Positions 12,445 to 22,486 are shown, numbered from the stretch's first letter. The stretch is DNA of 64,000 nt from Bradyrhizobium betae (GCF_008932115.1 NZ_CP044543.1:3416501-3480500); one strand, 5' to 3'. Made by a program: numbers and translations. The notes: generated by a model not told the origin, from the letters alone.

Positions 12445-14016
12445 ATGAAACGCAAGATCGCGGCGATTTTCGCAGCCGATATTGCCGGTTACTCGAGACT
12501 GGTCGCGGAAGACGAAGAGGAGACGCTGCGGCGTCTGGCCTCCTATCGCGAGGTCGTCGACGATTTCATCGCCAAGGCCGGCGGACGCATCTTCAACACG
12601 GCGGGCGATGCCGTGCTCGCGGAATTTCCGAGCGCGGTCGACGCGGTGCGCTGCGCGATCGACATCCAGGAGTCGTTGCGAACCCGCAACATGGCTTATC
12701 CGCCGAGCCGGCAGATGTCGTTCCGCATCGGCATCACCATCGGCGACGTAGTCGAACGCGACGGCGACCTCTTGGGCGACGGCGTCAACATCGCAGCAAG
12801 GCTCGAAGGCCTCGCCGAGGTCGGCGGCATCTGCGTCTCCCGCGCCGTGCACGAGCAGGTCGCCAACAAGCTGTCGGTTCAGTTCGCCGATATCGGCGCG
12901 CAGGAGGTGAAGAACATCCCGACGCCGGTGCACGCCTACATGGTGGCGATGCGGCGCGAGGACGGCAGTTACGCGACGCCGCAGATCAAGAAGGTGGCGA
13001 AGGCCGCGCCCGCGCCGAACTGGATGTGGCCGCTGGTGGTCGGAATCGTCTCCATCGTCGCCATCGGCGTCGGCGGCTTCCTCTATTTCACCAAGCTCGA
13101 AACCACCAAGGCGCCTGCGATCGCGGCGACAAGTCCGGTGACAAGTCCGGCGTCAACCCCGGCGCCGACGGCTTCGCCGCCGGCCGCATCCGGCGGCAAA
13201 TTCCCGGCCGAGATGGTGCCGTTCGTCGGCGAGCGCGTGCGCGGCTATCTCAGCGGCGAATATTCCGCCGCCGGTGATTACAAGGCCTTCGCGCTGAACG
13301 TCGGCGGCTTCACCGGCTCGGCGCTCAACCAGCCGAATGAGGAGGCCGCGCGCAACGCGGCGCTCGAACAGTGCCAGAAGCGCGCCGACGCCGCGCAATC
13401 GCCGCGGCGCTGCGAGCTCTATGCGGTCGGCAATGCGATCGTCTACACTCATGGCAAGCCGCCGATGCCGCCGCAGCCCTGGGTCCGCCACGACCCGATG
13501 ACCGAGCGCGCGTTCGCGTCGAAAGATTTCCCGATGGTGCGGGATCCCGCAAAGGTCCGGCTCGAGAATATGTTCGCGCCGGCAGCGAAATCCCGGTCGG
13601 TCGCGCTCGGTCCGGGCGGTCAATATTTCATGGTGCTCGGCGCTTCGTCCGTCGACGAGTCGGCGCGGCGTGCGCTGGAATCGTGCGGCGCCATCGCCGG
13701 CGTCGCCTGCATGATCGTGGCGGTCGACGACAATTTCGTCGTGCCGATCCCGACCTTGCTCAAGATCACCGGTTTCTTCCACGCGGCGTCCAACGCGTCG
13801 ATCCTCGCCGACCAGCGCGACGAGGTCGTGCGCAAGCTTGGTGAGGCCATGGGCTGGAACGCGGTCGCGGTCGGCACCGCGGGCCGTCCCGGCCTAGGCC
13901 TCAAAGCCGCGGACGAGCAGACCGCGGTCAATTCCGCGCTCTCCGACTGCGCCAAGCGCGACAGCGATTGCCACGTGATCGCGATCGGCCCGTTCACGGT
14001 GGGCCCGGTGAATTAG
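12445..14016 (+). CDS. Membrane-anchored class III adenylate/guanylate cyclase
   Basis: 523 aa from the ATG at 12445; the longer frame adds 28 unlikely residues. The N-terminal class III cyclase domain (about 4-170) shows the metal Asp in FAADIAGYSRL, the second metal Asp in NTAGDAVLAEF and the transition-state Asn/Arg in GVNIAARLEGLAE. The residue before TAGD is Asn, where many adenylate cyclases carry the purine-selecting Lys, so substrate is unsure. One membrane helix (about 192-214) follows. The probably periplasmic C-terminal half has Pro/Ala linkers and repeated Cys-containing segments (AALEQC, RALESC, SALSDC) reminiscent of DUF4189-like sensor modules. The cyclase would then be cytoplasmic. 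No linked cAMP effector is adjacent. Confidence 0.85.
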   Translation: MKRKIAAIFAADIAGYSRLVAEDEEETLRRLASYREVVDDFIAKAGGRIFNTAGDAVLAEFPSAVDAVRCAIDIQESLRTRNMAYPPSRQMSFRIGITIGDVVERDGDLLGDGVNIAARLEGLAEVGGICVSRAVHEQVANKLSVQFADIGAQEVKNIPTPVHAYMVAMRREDGSYATPQIKKVAKAAPAPNWMWPLVVGIVSIVAIGVGGFLYFTKLETTKAPAIAATSPVTSPASTPAPTASPPAASGGKFPAEMVPFVGERVRGYLSGEYSAAGDYKAFALNVGGFTGSALNQPNEEAARNAALEQCQKRADAAQSPRRCELYAVGNAIVYTHGKPPMPPQPWVRHDPMTERAFASKDFPMVRDPAKVRLENMFAPAAKSRSVALGPGGQYFMVLGASSVDESARRALESCGAIAGVACMIVAVDDNFVVPIPTLLKITGFFHAASNASILADQRDEVVRKLGEAMGWNAVAVGTAGRPGLGLKAADEQTAVNSALSDCAKRDSDCHVIAIGPFTVGPVN

Positions 14017-14050
14017 CCGAAAAAATCTCTAACGATTTCAACCCCCATCC

Positions 14051-14073
14051 TACTGTGCATGGGGTTGTTTTCG
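14051..14073. repeat. Dispersed repeat core, copy A
   Basis: The 18-base core tgcatggggttgttttcg recurs at 45592-45609 and 46047-46064; this copy matches the 46.0-kb one over 23 bases. It lies in the short gap between the convergent cyclase and Nudix genes. Function unknown; probably a dispersed extragenic element. Confidence 0.6.
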
Positions 14074-14078
14074 CAGCT

Positions 14079-14579
14079 TCAGGTTCCGAACGGCGCAAAC
14101 TGCTGCGCCACCGCGCGGTAGACGTCGCGGCGGAACGGCACCACGAAATCGGTGACGCGGTCGAGGCGCTCCCAGCGCCATGCGTCGAATTCCGCGGGCT
14201 GGTCGTTGCGCGGCGTCAGCGGATCGATCTCGTCATCCTTGCCGGTGAAGCGTAGCGCGAACCACTTTTGGCGCTGGCCGCGGAACTTCGCCAGCCGGTG
14301 CGTTTGCGGTCCGTCATAGGGAGGGAATTCGTAGGTGAGCCAGTCGGTCTCGCCGAGAAAATCCGCGCTGACGACGCTGGTCTCTTCCCAGAGCTCGCGC
14401 ATCGCGGCGTCACGCAGATTCTCGCCGTCATCGACCCCGCCCTGCGGCATCTGCCAGTCGAGGCCCGGCAGGATAATCTCGGGCCCGTCGCCCTTGAAGC
14501 GGTGCCCGATCAGAACGCGGCCATCGGCATTGAACAGGGCGATGCCCACATTGGGACGGTAGGGCTTTTCATTCGTCAC
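14079..14579 (-). CDS. rppH: RNA pyrophosphohydrolase-like Nudix hydrolase (copy 1)
   Basis: 166 aa from the GTG at 14579, preceded by GGAAGA. The longer frame from 14618 runs into a REP-like palindrome, so the GTG is preferred. RppH removes pyrophosphate from 5'-triphosphate RNA and starts mRNA decay; related plant-type enzymes cleave Ap4A. The Nudix box is GGVDDGENLRDAAMRELWEE, with T-S in place of the usual final x-G. The RppH-type neighbours GLDWQMPQGG and [11 protein letters not shown] are present. A second copy lies immediately upstream in the transcription direction. Confidence 0.85.
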   Translation of the reverse strand: MTNEKPYRPNVGIALFNADGRVLIGHRFKGDGPEIILPGLDWQMPQGGVDDGENLRDAAMRELWEETSVVSADFLGETDWLTYEFPPYDGPQTHRLAKFRGQRQKWFALRFTGKDDEIDPLTPRNDQPAEFDAWRWERLDRVTDFVVPFRRDVYRAVAQQFAPFGT

Positions 14580-14594
14580 GTGGGGATCTTCCGT

Positions 14595-14633
14595 GTCATT
14601 CCGGCGATGCATTAGCACCGAACCCGGAATGAC
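14595..14633. repeat. REP-like palindrome between the two Nudix genes
   Basis: gtcattccgg (14595-14604) is perfectly inverted at 14624-14633. It is the same type of element as at 5876-5914. Confidence 0.6.
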
Positions 14634-14641
14634 AATTTGAT

Positions 14642-15145
14642 TTATTCATCCGCCAGCGCGGAAAATTCCTTCACCACGCGCTCGTAGACCGGGCGCTTGA
14701 AGGGGATGATCAGCCCGGTCAAATTCTTCATCGGTTCCCAGCGCCAGCTCACGAACTCGGCCTTGTGGCCGCCGCCGGGGTGCTCGACGTTGATCTCGCT
14801 GTCCTCGCCGGTGAAGCGCACTGCGAACCATTTCTGGCGCTGGCCCCGGTAGCGGCCCTTCCAGGTGCGCCCCGCGACCGTGCGCGGAATGTCGTAAGTG
14901 AGCCAGTCCGGGACCTCGCCGAGCCGCTCGACCGAGCGCACGCTGGTCTCCTCATAGAGCTCGCGCCTGGCCGCGTCCCAGGTGTCCTCGCCGGGATCGA
15001 CGCCGCCCTGCGGCATCTGCCAGACATGGCTGTCGTCGACATGCTCGATGCCGCCGGCGCGGCGGCCGATGAACACCAGTCCCTTCCGGTTGATCAGCAT
15101 CACGCCGACGCAGGTCCGGTAGGGCAAATCCTCGTAACGCGCCAT
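14642..15145 (-). CDS. rppH: RNA pyrophosphohydrolase RppH (copy 2)
   Basis: 167 aa. N-terminus [21 protein letters not shown] and the motif [20 protein letters not shown] are typical of RppH; the Nudix box continues REL-YEE, with S in the last conserved Gly place. The [11 protein letters not shown] segment follows. This copy looks closer to canonical RppH/IalA than its neighbour at 14079-14579, from which it differs mainly in the central loop. Both are on the minus strand and may be co-transcribed. Confidence 0.88.
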   Translation of the reverse strand: MARYEDLPYRTCVGVMLINRKGLVFIGRRAGGIEHVDDSHVWQMPQGGVDPGEDTWDAARRELYEETSVRSVERLGEVPDWLTYDIPRTVAGRTWKGRYRGQRQKWFAVRFTGEDSEINVEHPGGGHKAEFVSWRWEPMKNLTGLIIPFKRPVYERVVKEFSALADE

Positions 15146-15219
15146 TCCGCCAGGCCTCTCGCGTGCTTTTGGCGGGCATGCCGGCCCCCGCGGGACCCGT
15201 GCCGTACCAATCCGTTGAT

Positions 15220-16440
15220 TTAGCTGGATTTTGATTTCAGCATCGCGGTTGTCAATGGCACCAAAAGGATACCCCGGTCGCTCAATGTCTTGGTCCAGGC
15301 GCCGATGCGCTCGATCGAGACCGGCAGGGCCGAGGCGATGCCGACCGCCGTGCCACGCTCGCGCGCCAGCGATTCGAGCTTGTTCAGGGCGCGGTCGATC
15401 TCGGCCGGGGTCGGCACCACGTCGATCGCGATGTCGCCCTTGCCGAACGGCATCGCCGCGCTGGCAGCGGCCTGCGGCGCGATGCTGCGGGGCGAGGAGC
15501 CGTCGTCGAAGAAGCCGAGGCCGCGCTTGGCCGCCTCGCGGATGATCGGCTGCATCGCCGGCTCCGTCGCCACGAAGCGGGCGCCCATGAAATTGGTGAG
15601 GCCGGCATAGCCCTGCATGCGGCTGAGGTGCCAGTACAGGCGGTCCATGTTCTGGTCGGCGGTAAGCGAGGTCAGCAGCGTCTGCGGCCCCGGATCGTTG
15701 TCCGGGAAGTCGTAGGGCTCCATCGGGATCTGGAGGAAGATCTCGTGGCGCTGGGCGCGGGCCCGTTCGGCCAGCTTGCCGGGGTCGGCGCCGTAGGGCG
15801 TGAAGGCCAGCGTCACCGCCGGCGGCAGCCGCATGATCGCGTCGGTGGTCTTGGCGGCGCCGACGCCGAGGCCGCCGATCAGGATCGCGACCACGGGCAT
15901 CTTGGCAGCCTTGGCGCGGTCGGCATCCGCGGCATAGACGTTGAACGGCTTCAGGTCTCCGGCCACCACCGGGATCATGCCGTAGCGTGACTTCTCCAGC
16001 AGTTTCGGGTCGATCCCGGCCATGACGGGCGGCGGCGCGTTCGCGGCGGCCGCTTCGCCCTTGTCCGCCGAGTCCCCGCCGCCGATCACCACGTCGTGGC
16101 GGGTACCGGTGGAACCGTCGATCATGGTGACGGTCTTCTGCTCGCCCGGCTGCTTCGGCGCTTCCTTGGCCTCGTGCTTGCCCTCTTGCTTGCTCTCCTG
16201 GCCATGGCCGGCGGCGGCGGGCTTCTCGTCGGCGGTCTTGGGCTGGATCGCGATCCGCGTCATCGGCTCGCCGCCGAGCGGATCCTTGTTGAAGATGGCA
16301 AAGCCGGCAAAGGCGGCCAGGAACAGGCCGAGCATGACAGCCAGCGCCTGCATGGCCGTGAACGGCAGCCGCAGCCGGCGCTTCCGGCGCGGCTTGTCCT
16401 GTCCGAGCGGGGCGCTCAGATCATCGGCCGTTTCAGTCAT
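15220..16440 (-). CDS. Divergent polysaccharide deacetylase family protein (YibQ-like)
   Basis: 406 aa. Short basic cytoplasmic N-terminus, one membrane anchor (about 32-50), a Lys/Glu/Gln-rich linker (about 75-115), then a periplasmic domain of the divergent polysaccharide deacetylase family. Landmarks are [29 protein letters not shown] and [16 protein letters not shown]. Usual NodB metal motifs are not all kept, so activity is uncertain. It follows ctpA and envC on the same strand, an order that ties this family to envelope maintenance. Confidence 0.85.
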   Translation of the reverse strand: MTETADDLSAPLGQDKPRRKRRLRLPFTAMQALAVMLGLFLAAFAGFAIFNKDPLGGEPMTRIAIQPKTADEKPAAAGHGQESKQEGKHEAKEAPKQPGEQKTVTMIDGSTGTRHDVVIGGGDSADKGEAAAANAPPPVMAGIDPKLLEKSRYGMIPVVAGDLKPFNVYAADADRAKAAKMPVVAILIGGLGVGAAKTTDAIMRLPPAVTLAFTPYGADPGKLAERARAQRHEIFLQIPMEPYDFPDNDPGPQTLLTSLTADQNMDRLYWHLSRMQGYAGLTNFMGARFVATEPAMQPIIREAAKRGLGFFDDGSSPRSIAPQAAASAAMPFGKGDIAIDVVPTPAEIDRALNKLESLARERGTAVGIASALPVSIERIGAWTKTLSDRGILLVPLTTAMLKSKSS

Positions 16441-16530
16441 GCGAGATCCCGAATCACTCCCGCCGACGATACCACGCCGAGGTCAAGCGGCGGCAGGCCG
16501 GGATGCGCCGGGGATTGCGGCGGGCCAAGC

Positions 16531-16559
16531 AAAAAGGGCGGCTCCGGGAGCCGCCCTTT
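16531..16559 (-). terminator. Rho-independent terminator after ctpA
   Basis: On the minus strand a 12-bp stem (aaagggcggctc with gagccgcccttt) with a three-base loop runs into TTTTT. It lies between ctpA and the deacetylase gene and should reduce read-through into the latter. Confidence 0.8.
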
Positions 16560-16585
16560 GACTTGGATCGCGTGATGCGCCCGAC

Positions 16586-17944
16586 TTAGTTCGCCGCTTT
16601 GGGCTTGTCGGTGGTCGCGCCCTTGTTGTCGCCCGGCGTGGGCGCCGCGGAGGCGCTGTTCTTGATGCCGTGGAGCAGGTCGCCGGCGAGCTTGAGCGCC
16701 TTGTCGTCCTTGGCGTCCGGCGGAACATAGGACTGCGAGCCGGTCTTCTCGTCGCCGTCGTTCTTCAGATGGCCGCGCAGCGAAGCCTCGCCCTTGGTGT
16801 CGGTGCGCGACTTCAACTCGTCCGGCACGTCCTGCAGCACTTCGATGTCGGGCACGATGCCCTTGGCCTGGATCGACTTGCCCGACGGCGTGTAATAGCG
16901 CGCCGTGGTCAGACGCAGCGCGCCATTGCCCGAACCGAGCGGGATGATGGTCTGCACCGAGCCCTTGCCGAACGAGCGCGTGCCGACGATGGTCGCGCGC
17001 TTGTGGTCCTGCAGCGCGCCGGCGACGATTTCCGACGCCGAGGCCGAGCCGCCATTGACCAGCACGATGACCGGCTTGCCCTTGGTCAGATCGCCCGCAT
17101 GCGCGGTGCGACGCTGGGTCTCCTCGGCATTGCGGCCGCGCGTCGAGACGATCTCGCCCTTCTCGAGGAACGAGTCGGAGACGGTGACCGCTTCCTCGAG
17201 CAGGCCGCCCGGGTTGTTGCGGAGGTCGATGATGTAGCCCTTGAGCTTGTCGCCGATCTGATTCGAGAGGTTGGCGACCTCGCGCTTCAGGCCTTCGGTG
17301 GTCTGCTCGTTGAAGGTCGTGATGCGGATATAGGCGATGTCGTCGGTCTCGACGCGCGCGCGCACCGAGCGGACGCGGATGTTGTCGCGCACCAGCGTGA
17401 CGTCGATCGGATTGTCCTGGCCCTTGCGGATGATCTTCAGCTTGATCTTGGTGTTGACCGGACCGCGCATCTTCTCGACGGCCTGGTTCAGGGTCAGGCC
17501 CTGCACCGCTTCCTCGTCGAGATTGGTGATGATGTCGTTGGCCATGACGCCGGCGCGCGAGGCCGGCGTGTCGTCGATCGGCGAGACCACCTTGATCAGG
17601 CCGTCCTCCATCGTCACCTCGATGCCGAGGCCGCCGAACTCACCGCGGGTCTGCACCTGCATGTCGCGGAAGCTCTTGGCGTCCATGTAGCTCGAATGCG
17701 GATCGAGGCCTGTGAGCATGCCGCTGATGGCGGATTCGATCAGTTTGGTGTCGTCGGGCTTTTCGACATAGTCCGAGCGCACGCGCTCGAAGACGTCGCC
17801 GAAAAGGTTGAGCTGGCGATAGGTGTCCGCGGTGGCGGCCCGTGCGCTCGAGCCCATGAAGACCGCGCGCGGCTGGGTCACGAACAGCGTCAGCGCCGCA
17901 CCCGTGGCCGCGCTGAGGAGGATAACTGAAGTCTTGCGCATCAT
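16586..17944 (-). CDS. ctpA: Carboxy-terminal processing protease (S41 family)
   Basis: 452 aa periplasmic serine protease. Signal peptide/anchor (about 1-36), a CTP N-terminal helical region, a PDZ domain (about 90-175, GLGIEVTMEDG) and the S41 protease core. The catalytic Ser lies in NGGSASASEIVAG and the catalytic Lys in RSFGKGSVQT. The tail is low complexity, rich in K, D and T. The ATG overlaps the envC stop by four bases (ATGA), so the pair is translationally coupled. This fits known pairing of EnvC/NlpI-type proteins with Ctp proteases in peptidoglycan hydrolase control. Confidence 0.93.
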   Translation of the reverse strand: MMRKTSVILLSAATGAALTLFVTQPRAVFMGSSARAATADTYRQLNLFGDVFERVRSDYVEKPDDTKLIESAISGMLTGLDPHSSYMDAKSFRDMQVQTRGEFGGLGIEVTMEDGLIKVVSPIDDTPASRAGVMANDIITNLDEEAVQGLTLNQAVEKMRGPVNTKIKLKIIRKGQDNPIDVTLVRDNIRVRSVRARVETDDIAYIRITTFNEQTTEGLKREVANLSNQIGDKLKGYIIDLRNNPGGLLEEAVTVSDSFLEKGEIVSTRGRNAEETQRRTAHAGDLTKGKPVIVLVNGGSASASEIVAGALQDHKRATIVGTRSFGKGSVQTIIPLGSGNGALRLTTARYYTPSGKSIQAKGIVPDIEVLQDVPDELKSRTDTKGEASLRGHLKNDGDEKTGSQSYVPPDAKDDKALKLAGDLLHGIKNSASAAPTPGDNKGATTDKPKAAN

Positions 17945-19320
17945 CCGCGAACCTTCTCGCCTTCATTTGCGGCCCACCATGGGCCTGGATCGATTGGAGT
18001 GCCGTCCTTACGGAACTCGACATACAGCACAGGTTGACTCGCGTTCGTGGCGAGAATGGAGGCGACTTGAGAGGTCGACCCCATGGTCGCGACCGGCTCC
18101 CCCGTGAGCACAAACTGTCCGATGTTGACCGAAATGCGCTCCATCCCGGCGATGAGGACATGATACCCGCCCCCGGCATTGAGGATCAAGAGTTGTCCAT
18201 AGCTGCGGAACGGACCGGCATAGACCACCCAGCCATCACACGGCGTCGTGATCTGGGAGCCGGGCTTGGTGGCCAGCGAAATGCCCTTCTGGACCCCGCC
18301 GACCCCGTCGGAACCGCCAAAATCCCTGATCTTGTTACCGTTAACCGGGAGCGGCAGCAGGCCCTTGGCCGAGGCGAAGGCGATGGCCGGGGTGGTCCGG
18401 GACCGGTCCTTGAAAGCGCCGGGGCCGGGCTTGGCGCTGGCGGACGCGTTTGCAGCCGCCTTGGCCTCGGCCTGCCTTGCGGCCTCGGCCGCCTTCTCAG
18501 CGGCCTTGGCTGCGCTCTGCAGATCCTGCTCCATCTTGGCGATCAGCCCCTGGAGATCGCCGACCTGCCTTGACAGCGCGATCGCGCGCGAACTTTCGGC
18601 GCTGAGGTCCTTTTCCCGCGACGCCTGCTGGCGCTGCCGCTCGTCGACGAGGGCCGCAAGCCGGGTCTGGTCGTTGCGAATCCTGTCGCGGTCGGTGGCG
18701 AGCTGGTCGCGCTCGGCGGCGATGTTCCTGCGCAAGGCGACGAGCTCGCCAAGCTCGCCCGCGATCTTCTCCGCGCGGCCGCGCAGTTCCGGCACCACCG
18801 CGCCGAGCAGCATGGCGGTGCGCAGCGATTGCAGCGCGTCCTCGGGCCGCACCAGCAGCGCCGGCGGCGTCCGCCGTCCGGCGCGCTGCAGGGCCGCCAG
18901 CACCTCGACGATGTCGGCGCGGCGCGAATCGAGCGAGGTGCGCATCTGCTGCTCGCGGCCGTTCAGCGACCGCAGCCGCGCTTCGGCTTCGTCGATCTTG
19001 GTCTCGACGGTGCGCACATTGGCGGCGGTGTCGATCAATTGCTGATTGAGTTGGGTGCGATCCTGGCCGAGCGAGACGATCTCGGCCTTGAGCTTGGCCT
19101 GCGCCTCTTCCGCGCTCTTCTGCCTGGCGCGCGCGGCTTCCAGCTCCTGCTCGCGCTGCTTGACCGCATCGGGCGAGACGGCCGCGGCCTGTTGTGCCGG
19201 CGTTGTCGTCTGAGCTTGCGCGAGGCTTGCGCCCAGCACATTTGCGCCCAACACGCTTGCGCTAGAGACGCTTGCGATCAGCAGCAGGTTGATGACGGGC
19301 GCTCGCATCGCTTTAAGCAA
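17941..19320 (-). CDS. envC: EnvC-like murein hydrolase activator (degenerate M23)
   Basis: 459 aa. Signal peptide (about 1-37), long coiled coil (about 45-285, many Q, E, R and A heptads), Ala/Lys hinge, then a C-terminal LytM/M23 domain. The zinc ligands are not those of active M23 enzymes: the usual HxH is GYHVLIAGM and LHFE is LYVEFR. This is as in EnvC, which activates amidases instead of cutting peptidoglycan. The start is a TTG at 19320; an ATG four codons in (19308) is an equal choice. Overlaps ctpA by four bases. Confidence 0.88.
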   Translation of the reverse strand: MLKAMRAPVINLLLIASVSSASVLGANVLGASLAQAQTTTPAQQAAAVSPDAVKQREQELEAARARQKSAEEAQAKLKAEIVSLGQDRTQLNQQLIDTAANVRTVETKIDEAEARLRSLNGREQQMRTSLDSRRADIVEVLAALQRAGRRTPPALLVRPEDALQSLRTAMLLGAVVPELRGRAEKIAGELGELVALRRNIAAERDQLATDRDRIRNDQTRLAALVDERQRQQASREKDLSAESSRAIALSRQVGDLQGLIAKMEQDLQSAAKAAEKAAEAARQAEAKAAANASASAKPGPGAFKDRSRTTPAIAFASAKGLLPLPVNGNKIRDFGGSDGVGGVQKGISLATKPGSQITTPCDGWVVYAGPFRSYGQLLILNAGGGYHVLIAGMERISVNIGQFVLTGEPVATMGSTSQVASILATNASQPVLYVEFRKDGTPIDPGPWWAANEGEKVRG

Positions 19321-19341
19321 AGGTGCTCGTTGTGGCGCGCA

Positions 19342-19824
19342 TCACGCGCGGTGATAGGGGTGGCCGGCCAGAATGGTGGCGGCCCGATAAAGCTGTTCCA
19401 GAAGCATGACGCGGACCATTTGATGCGGCCAGGTCGCCGAGCCGAACGCAATCGCGAGCTTGGCCTTACGGCGCAATTCGGGCGAAAGTCCGTCCGCCCC
19501 TCCGATCACGAAGATAGTATGACCGGCCCCCTCGTCGCGCCAGCGCCCGAGATTCCGTGCGAATACGGTGGAATCGAGATTCTGGCCGCGCTCGTCCAGC
19601 GCCACCAGGATCGACTTGTCCGGAATATGCGCGGAGATCGCAGCGGCTTCTTCGGCCATCCGGGTCGCGGTGTCGCGCGCGCGGCTCTCGGGAATTTCGT
19701 GGATGGCGAGCTCGCGGAATCCGAGCTTGCGGCCGGCCTCGTCGAACCGCTCGAAATAGCGGTCGGCAAGCTCCCGTTCGGGGCCCTGCTTCAGCCGGCC
19801 CACCGCAATGACTGCAACGCGCAT
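19342..19824 (-). CDS. rlmH: 23S rRNA pseudouridine(1915)-N3-methyltransferase
   Basis: 160 aa SPOUT methyltransferase acting on 70S ribosomes at helix 69. N-terminal MRVAVIAVGRLK, central ALDERGQNLDSTVFAR and the C-terminal knot with FVIGGADGLSPELR and FGSATWPHQMVRVMLLEQLYRA are diagnostic, ending in HPYHRA. It follows rsfS, the usual order. Confidence 0.96.
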   Translation of the reverse strand: MRVAVIAVGRLKQGPERELADRYFERFDEAGRKLGFRELAIHEIPESRARDTATRMAEEAAAISAHIPDKSILVALDERGQNLDSTVFARNLGRWRDEGAGHTIFVIGGADGLSPELRRKAKLAIAFGSATWPHQMVRVMLLEQLYRAATILAGHPYHRA

Positions 19825-19919
19825 GATGTTTTCAGGGTCGTGTTTTCAAGACCGCGCGCAGGTTGCGCGCGCACGACGCTAGCATGCGCGTCAGCCGATT
19901 CGAAATCGGCCTGTGGCCT

Positions 19920-20369
19920 CTAGATCGCCTTCGCCGCGATCGCTTTCGCCGCCCCTGGGCCCTGCGTGTACAATCGCTCGAGATTGTAGAACTCGCGGAC
20001 CTCGGGTCTGAACACGTGCACGATCACATCGCCGGAATCGATCAGCACCCAGTCGCAATTGGGCAAGCCCTCGACGTGGATGTTCTTGATGCCGTTTTCC
20101 TTGAGGCCCTTGGCGACGTTTTCCGCGATCGCGCCAACGTGCCGGTTCACCCGGCCGGTGGTGACGATCATGTAGTCCGAGTACGCCGATTTGCCGCGAA
20201 GGTCGATGGTGACCGTCTCTTCCGCCTTCATGTCGTCGAGGCGGGAGAGGATCAGGCTCAGCGTCTTGTCGGCGTCGGGTTGCGCCTTCAAGGCCGCAGC
20301 TTTGGTCGATGTTTTACGCGCCGGTTTTGCGTTGGGTAAAACAGACTTCGTCGAAGCTGTCTTGGACAA
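19920..20369 (-). CDS. rsfS: Ribosomal silencing factor RsfS
   Basis: 149 aa. Binds L14 and blocks subunit joining in starvation. The core starts at ADKTLSLILSRLDDMKAEE and holds AYSDYMIVTTGRVNRHVGAIAE, GLPNCDWVLIDSGDVIVHVF and REFYNLERLY. The N-terminal 30 residues are Lys/Ala-rich and not conserved. The only upstream start in frame is a TTG at 20369, so the exact N-terminus is uncertain. Confidence 0.92.
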   Translation of the reverse strand: MSKTASTKSVLPNAKPARKTSTKAAALKAQPDADKTLSLILSRLDDMKAEETVTIDLRGKSAYSDYMIVTTGRVNRHVGAIAENVAKGLKENGIKNIHVEGLPNCDWVLIDSGDVIVHVFRPEVREFYNLERLYTQGPGAAKAIAAKAI

Positions 20370-20511
20370 TACAGATGTGGTCAGGGACCATTCCTTTCAC
20401 TGTATCGCGAACGCCGAATCCAGCGTCCACTGGTTACACTACATCATGTGGGGTTAAGGGTTTCAATATGCCAGAGAGCCCGAATTCCACACGCCGTCCG
20501 CATAGTCTGAC

Positions 20512-21156
20512 TCACTTCGTACCTTTCCAGCTCCCGTCCGGGTTCCGTAAGCCCGTCGAGGAGAGATTCAGCTTCAATCCGGTCAGGAAAACCCAGGCCG
20601 GTGCCGGCTGATCCGCAAGCATTGCTGCCTTATTCTCGGGCAGGCGATAGCGCGCGAGCGCCTTGGCGGCGGGAGAGGCAAGGGCACGAAAACTCTGCGG
20701 AGGGCGATCGATGACCGCAATCGGCACCTGGCCGGCGATGCGGCGCCAGTCCTGCCAACGATGGAATTGAGCGAGATTGTCGGCGCCCATGATCCAGACA
20801 AAGCGCAGGCCGCGGAGGCGGCGGCGCAGGGTGTTGATCGTATCGATAGTGTAGCGGGTACGGATGACGGATTCGAGACAGCTCACCTCGATCCTGGGGT
20901 CGTTGGCGACCTCGCGCGCAGCCTGCATCCGCTCGCCGAGTTCATGCAGCGTACCGTTCTCTTTCAGCGGATTGCCCGGCGTCACCAGCCACCACACGCG
21001 ATCGAGTTGCAATCGCTTGAGCGCGAACTGGCTGATGGCGCGATGGGCCTGGTGCGGCGGGTTGAACGAGCCGCCGAGCAGGCCGATGCGCATGCCCTCC
21101 GTATAGGGCGGGATCGCTTGCGCCGGGAAACGCGGCACGACGAAATTGTTACTCAA
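20512..21156 (-). CDS. nadD: Nicotinate-nucleotide adenylyltransferase
   Basis: 214 aa. Converts nicotinate mononucleotide and ATP to deamido-NAD in NAD synthesis. The nucleotidyltransferase motif [26 protein letters not shown] and the later LSSTGLR (ISSTxIR motif) are clear. The start used is a TTG at 21156; an ATG at 21093 ([10 protein letters not shown]) is closely preceded by GGAGGG and is the alternative. Between proA and rsfS, as in related genomes. Confidence 0.93.
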   Translation of the reverse strand: MSNNFVVPRFPAQAIPPYTEGMRIGLLGGSFNPPHQAHRAISQFALKRLQLDRVWWLVTPGNPLKENGTLHELGERMQAAREVANDPRIEVSCLESVIRTRYTIDTINTLRRRLRGLRFVWIMGADNLAQFHRWQDWRRIAGQVPIAVIDRPPQSFRALASPAAKALARYRLPENKAAMLADQPAPAWVFLTGLKLNLSSTGLRNPDGSWKGTK

Positions 21157-21178
21157 GGCCCGCGCCCCACGACGTTGT

Positions 21179-22486
21179 TTACGGCCGCGTCTGCCCGGTG
21201 CCGTGAACGCGATACTTGAAGCTGGTCAATTGTTCGGCGCCGACCGGACCCCGTGCGTGGAAGCGGCCGGTGGCGATGCCGATCTCGGCGCCGAAGCCGA
21301 ACTCGCCGCCGTCGGCGAACTGCGTCGATGCATTGTGCAGCACGATCGCGGAATCGACTTCGCTGAGGAATTTCTTCGCGGCGGCCTCGTCCGCGCTCAC
21401 GATCGCATCGGTGTGATGCGAGCCGTGGGTCTGGATGTGCGCGATCGCGCCGTCGACGCCGTCGACCACCTTCGCTGCGATGATCGCGTCGAGATATTCG
21501 GTGTCCCAATCGTCTTCGTTCGCGGGCTTGACGCGGCTGTCGACCTTCTGCACGGCGTCGTCGCCGCGCACCTCGCAGCCGGCCTCGATCAGCATCTCGA
21601 CCAGCGGCTTCAGGTTCTTGCCGGCAGCGGCGCGATCGACCAGCAGCGTCTCAGCCGCACCGCAGACGCCGGTGCGGCGCATCTTGGCGTTGAGCACGAT
21701 CGACTTCGCCATGGCGAGATCGGCGCCGGCATCGACATAGACGTGGTTGACGCCTTCGAGATGCGCGAACACCGGCACGCGTGCCTCGGCCTCGACGCGC
21801 GCGACGAGGCTCTTGCCGCCGCGCGGCACGATGACGTCGACGGCGCCGTTCAGGCCTGACAGCATCATGCCGACCGCCGCGCGGTCGCGGGTCGGCACCA
21901 GCGTGATCGCGGCTTCGGGCAGGCCGGCTTCGCGCAGGCCCTGCACCAGGCATTCATGGATGGCGCGGCAGGAGCGGAAACTGTCGGAGCCGCCGCGCAG
22001 AATCACGGCATTGCCGGATTTCAGGCACAGCACGCCGGCATCGGCGGCAACGTTCGGCCGGCTCTCGAAAATCACGCCGACGACGCCGAGCGGCACGCGT
22101 ACGCGCTCGATGGTCATCCCGTTCGGCCGCTGCCAGCTCTCGGTGACGATGCCGACGGGATCGGCAATGCCGCGCACGATGCCGATTCCCTCGGCCATCG
22201 CTTCGACCCGCGCCGGCGTCAGTGTCAGGCGATCGATGAAGGACGTCGTCATGTTGCTCGACGCGCGGGCCTCCGCGACGTCCTCGGCATTGGCGGCGAG
22301 AATCGCTGCAGAGCTCGCGCGGATCGCCCGCTCCATGGCTTCCAGCGCCCGGTTCTTCTGCTCCGGCGGCGCCAGCGCCAGCACGCGCGCGGCGGCGCGG
22401 GCACGGGTGCCGAGATCGGTCATCAGCGCCAGGAGATCGCTGGTACGATCGGCGTTGCCATCGACGGCTTTGAGGTGGGCGGCCAT
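21179..22486 (-). CDS. proA: Glutamate-5-semialdehyde dehydrogenase
   Basis: 435 aa. Second step of proline synthesis, reducing glutamyl-5-phosphate with NADPH. Family signature around the active Cys ([16 protein letters not shown]) and [16 protein letters not shown] are intact; C-terminal [18 protein letters not shown]. The partner proB lies at 26.5-27.6 kb on the same strand, separated by the plus-strand autotransporter gene. Confidence 0.96.
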   Translation of the reverse strand: MAAHLKAVDGNADRTSDLLALMTDLGTRARAAARVLALAPPEQKNRALEAMERAIRASSAAILAANAEDVAEARASSNMTTSFIDRLTLTPARVEAMAEGIGIVRGIADPVGIVTESWQRPNGMTIERVRVPLGVVGVIFESRPNVAADAGVLCLKSGNAVILRGGSDSFRSCRAIHECLVQGLREAGLPEAAITLVPTRDRAAVGMMLSGLNGAVDVIVPRGGKSLVARVEAEARVPVFAHLEGVNHVYVDAGADLAMAKSIVLNAKMRRTGVCGAAETLLVDRAAAGKNLKPLVEMLIEAGCEVRGDDAVQKVDSRVKPANEDDWDTEYLDAIIAAKVVDGVDGAIAHIQTHGSHHTDAIVSADEAAAKKFLSEVDSAIVLHNASTQFADGGEFGFGAEIGIATGRFHARGPVGAEQLTSFKYRVHGTGQTRP

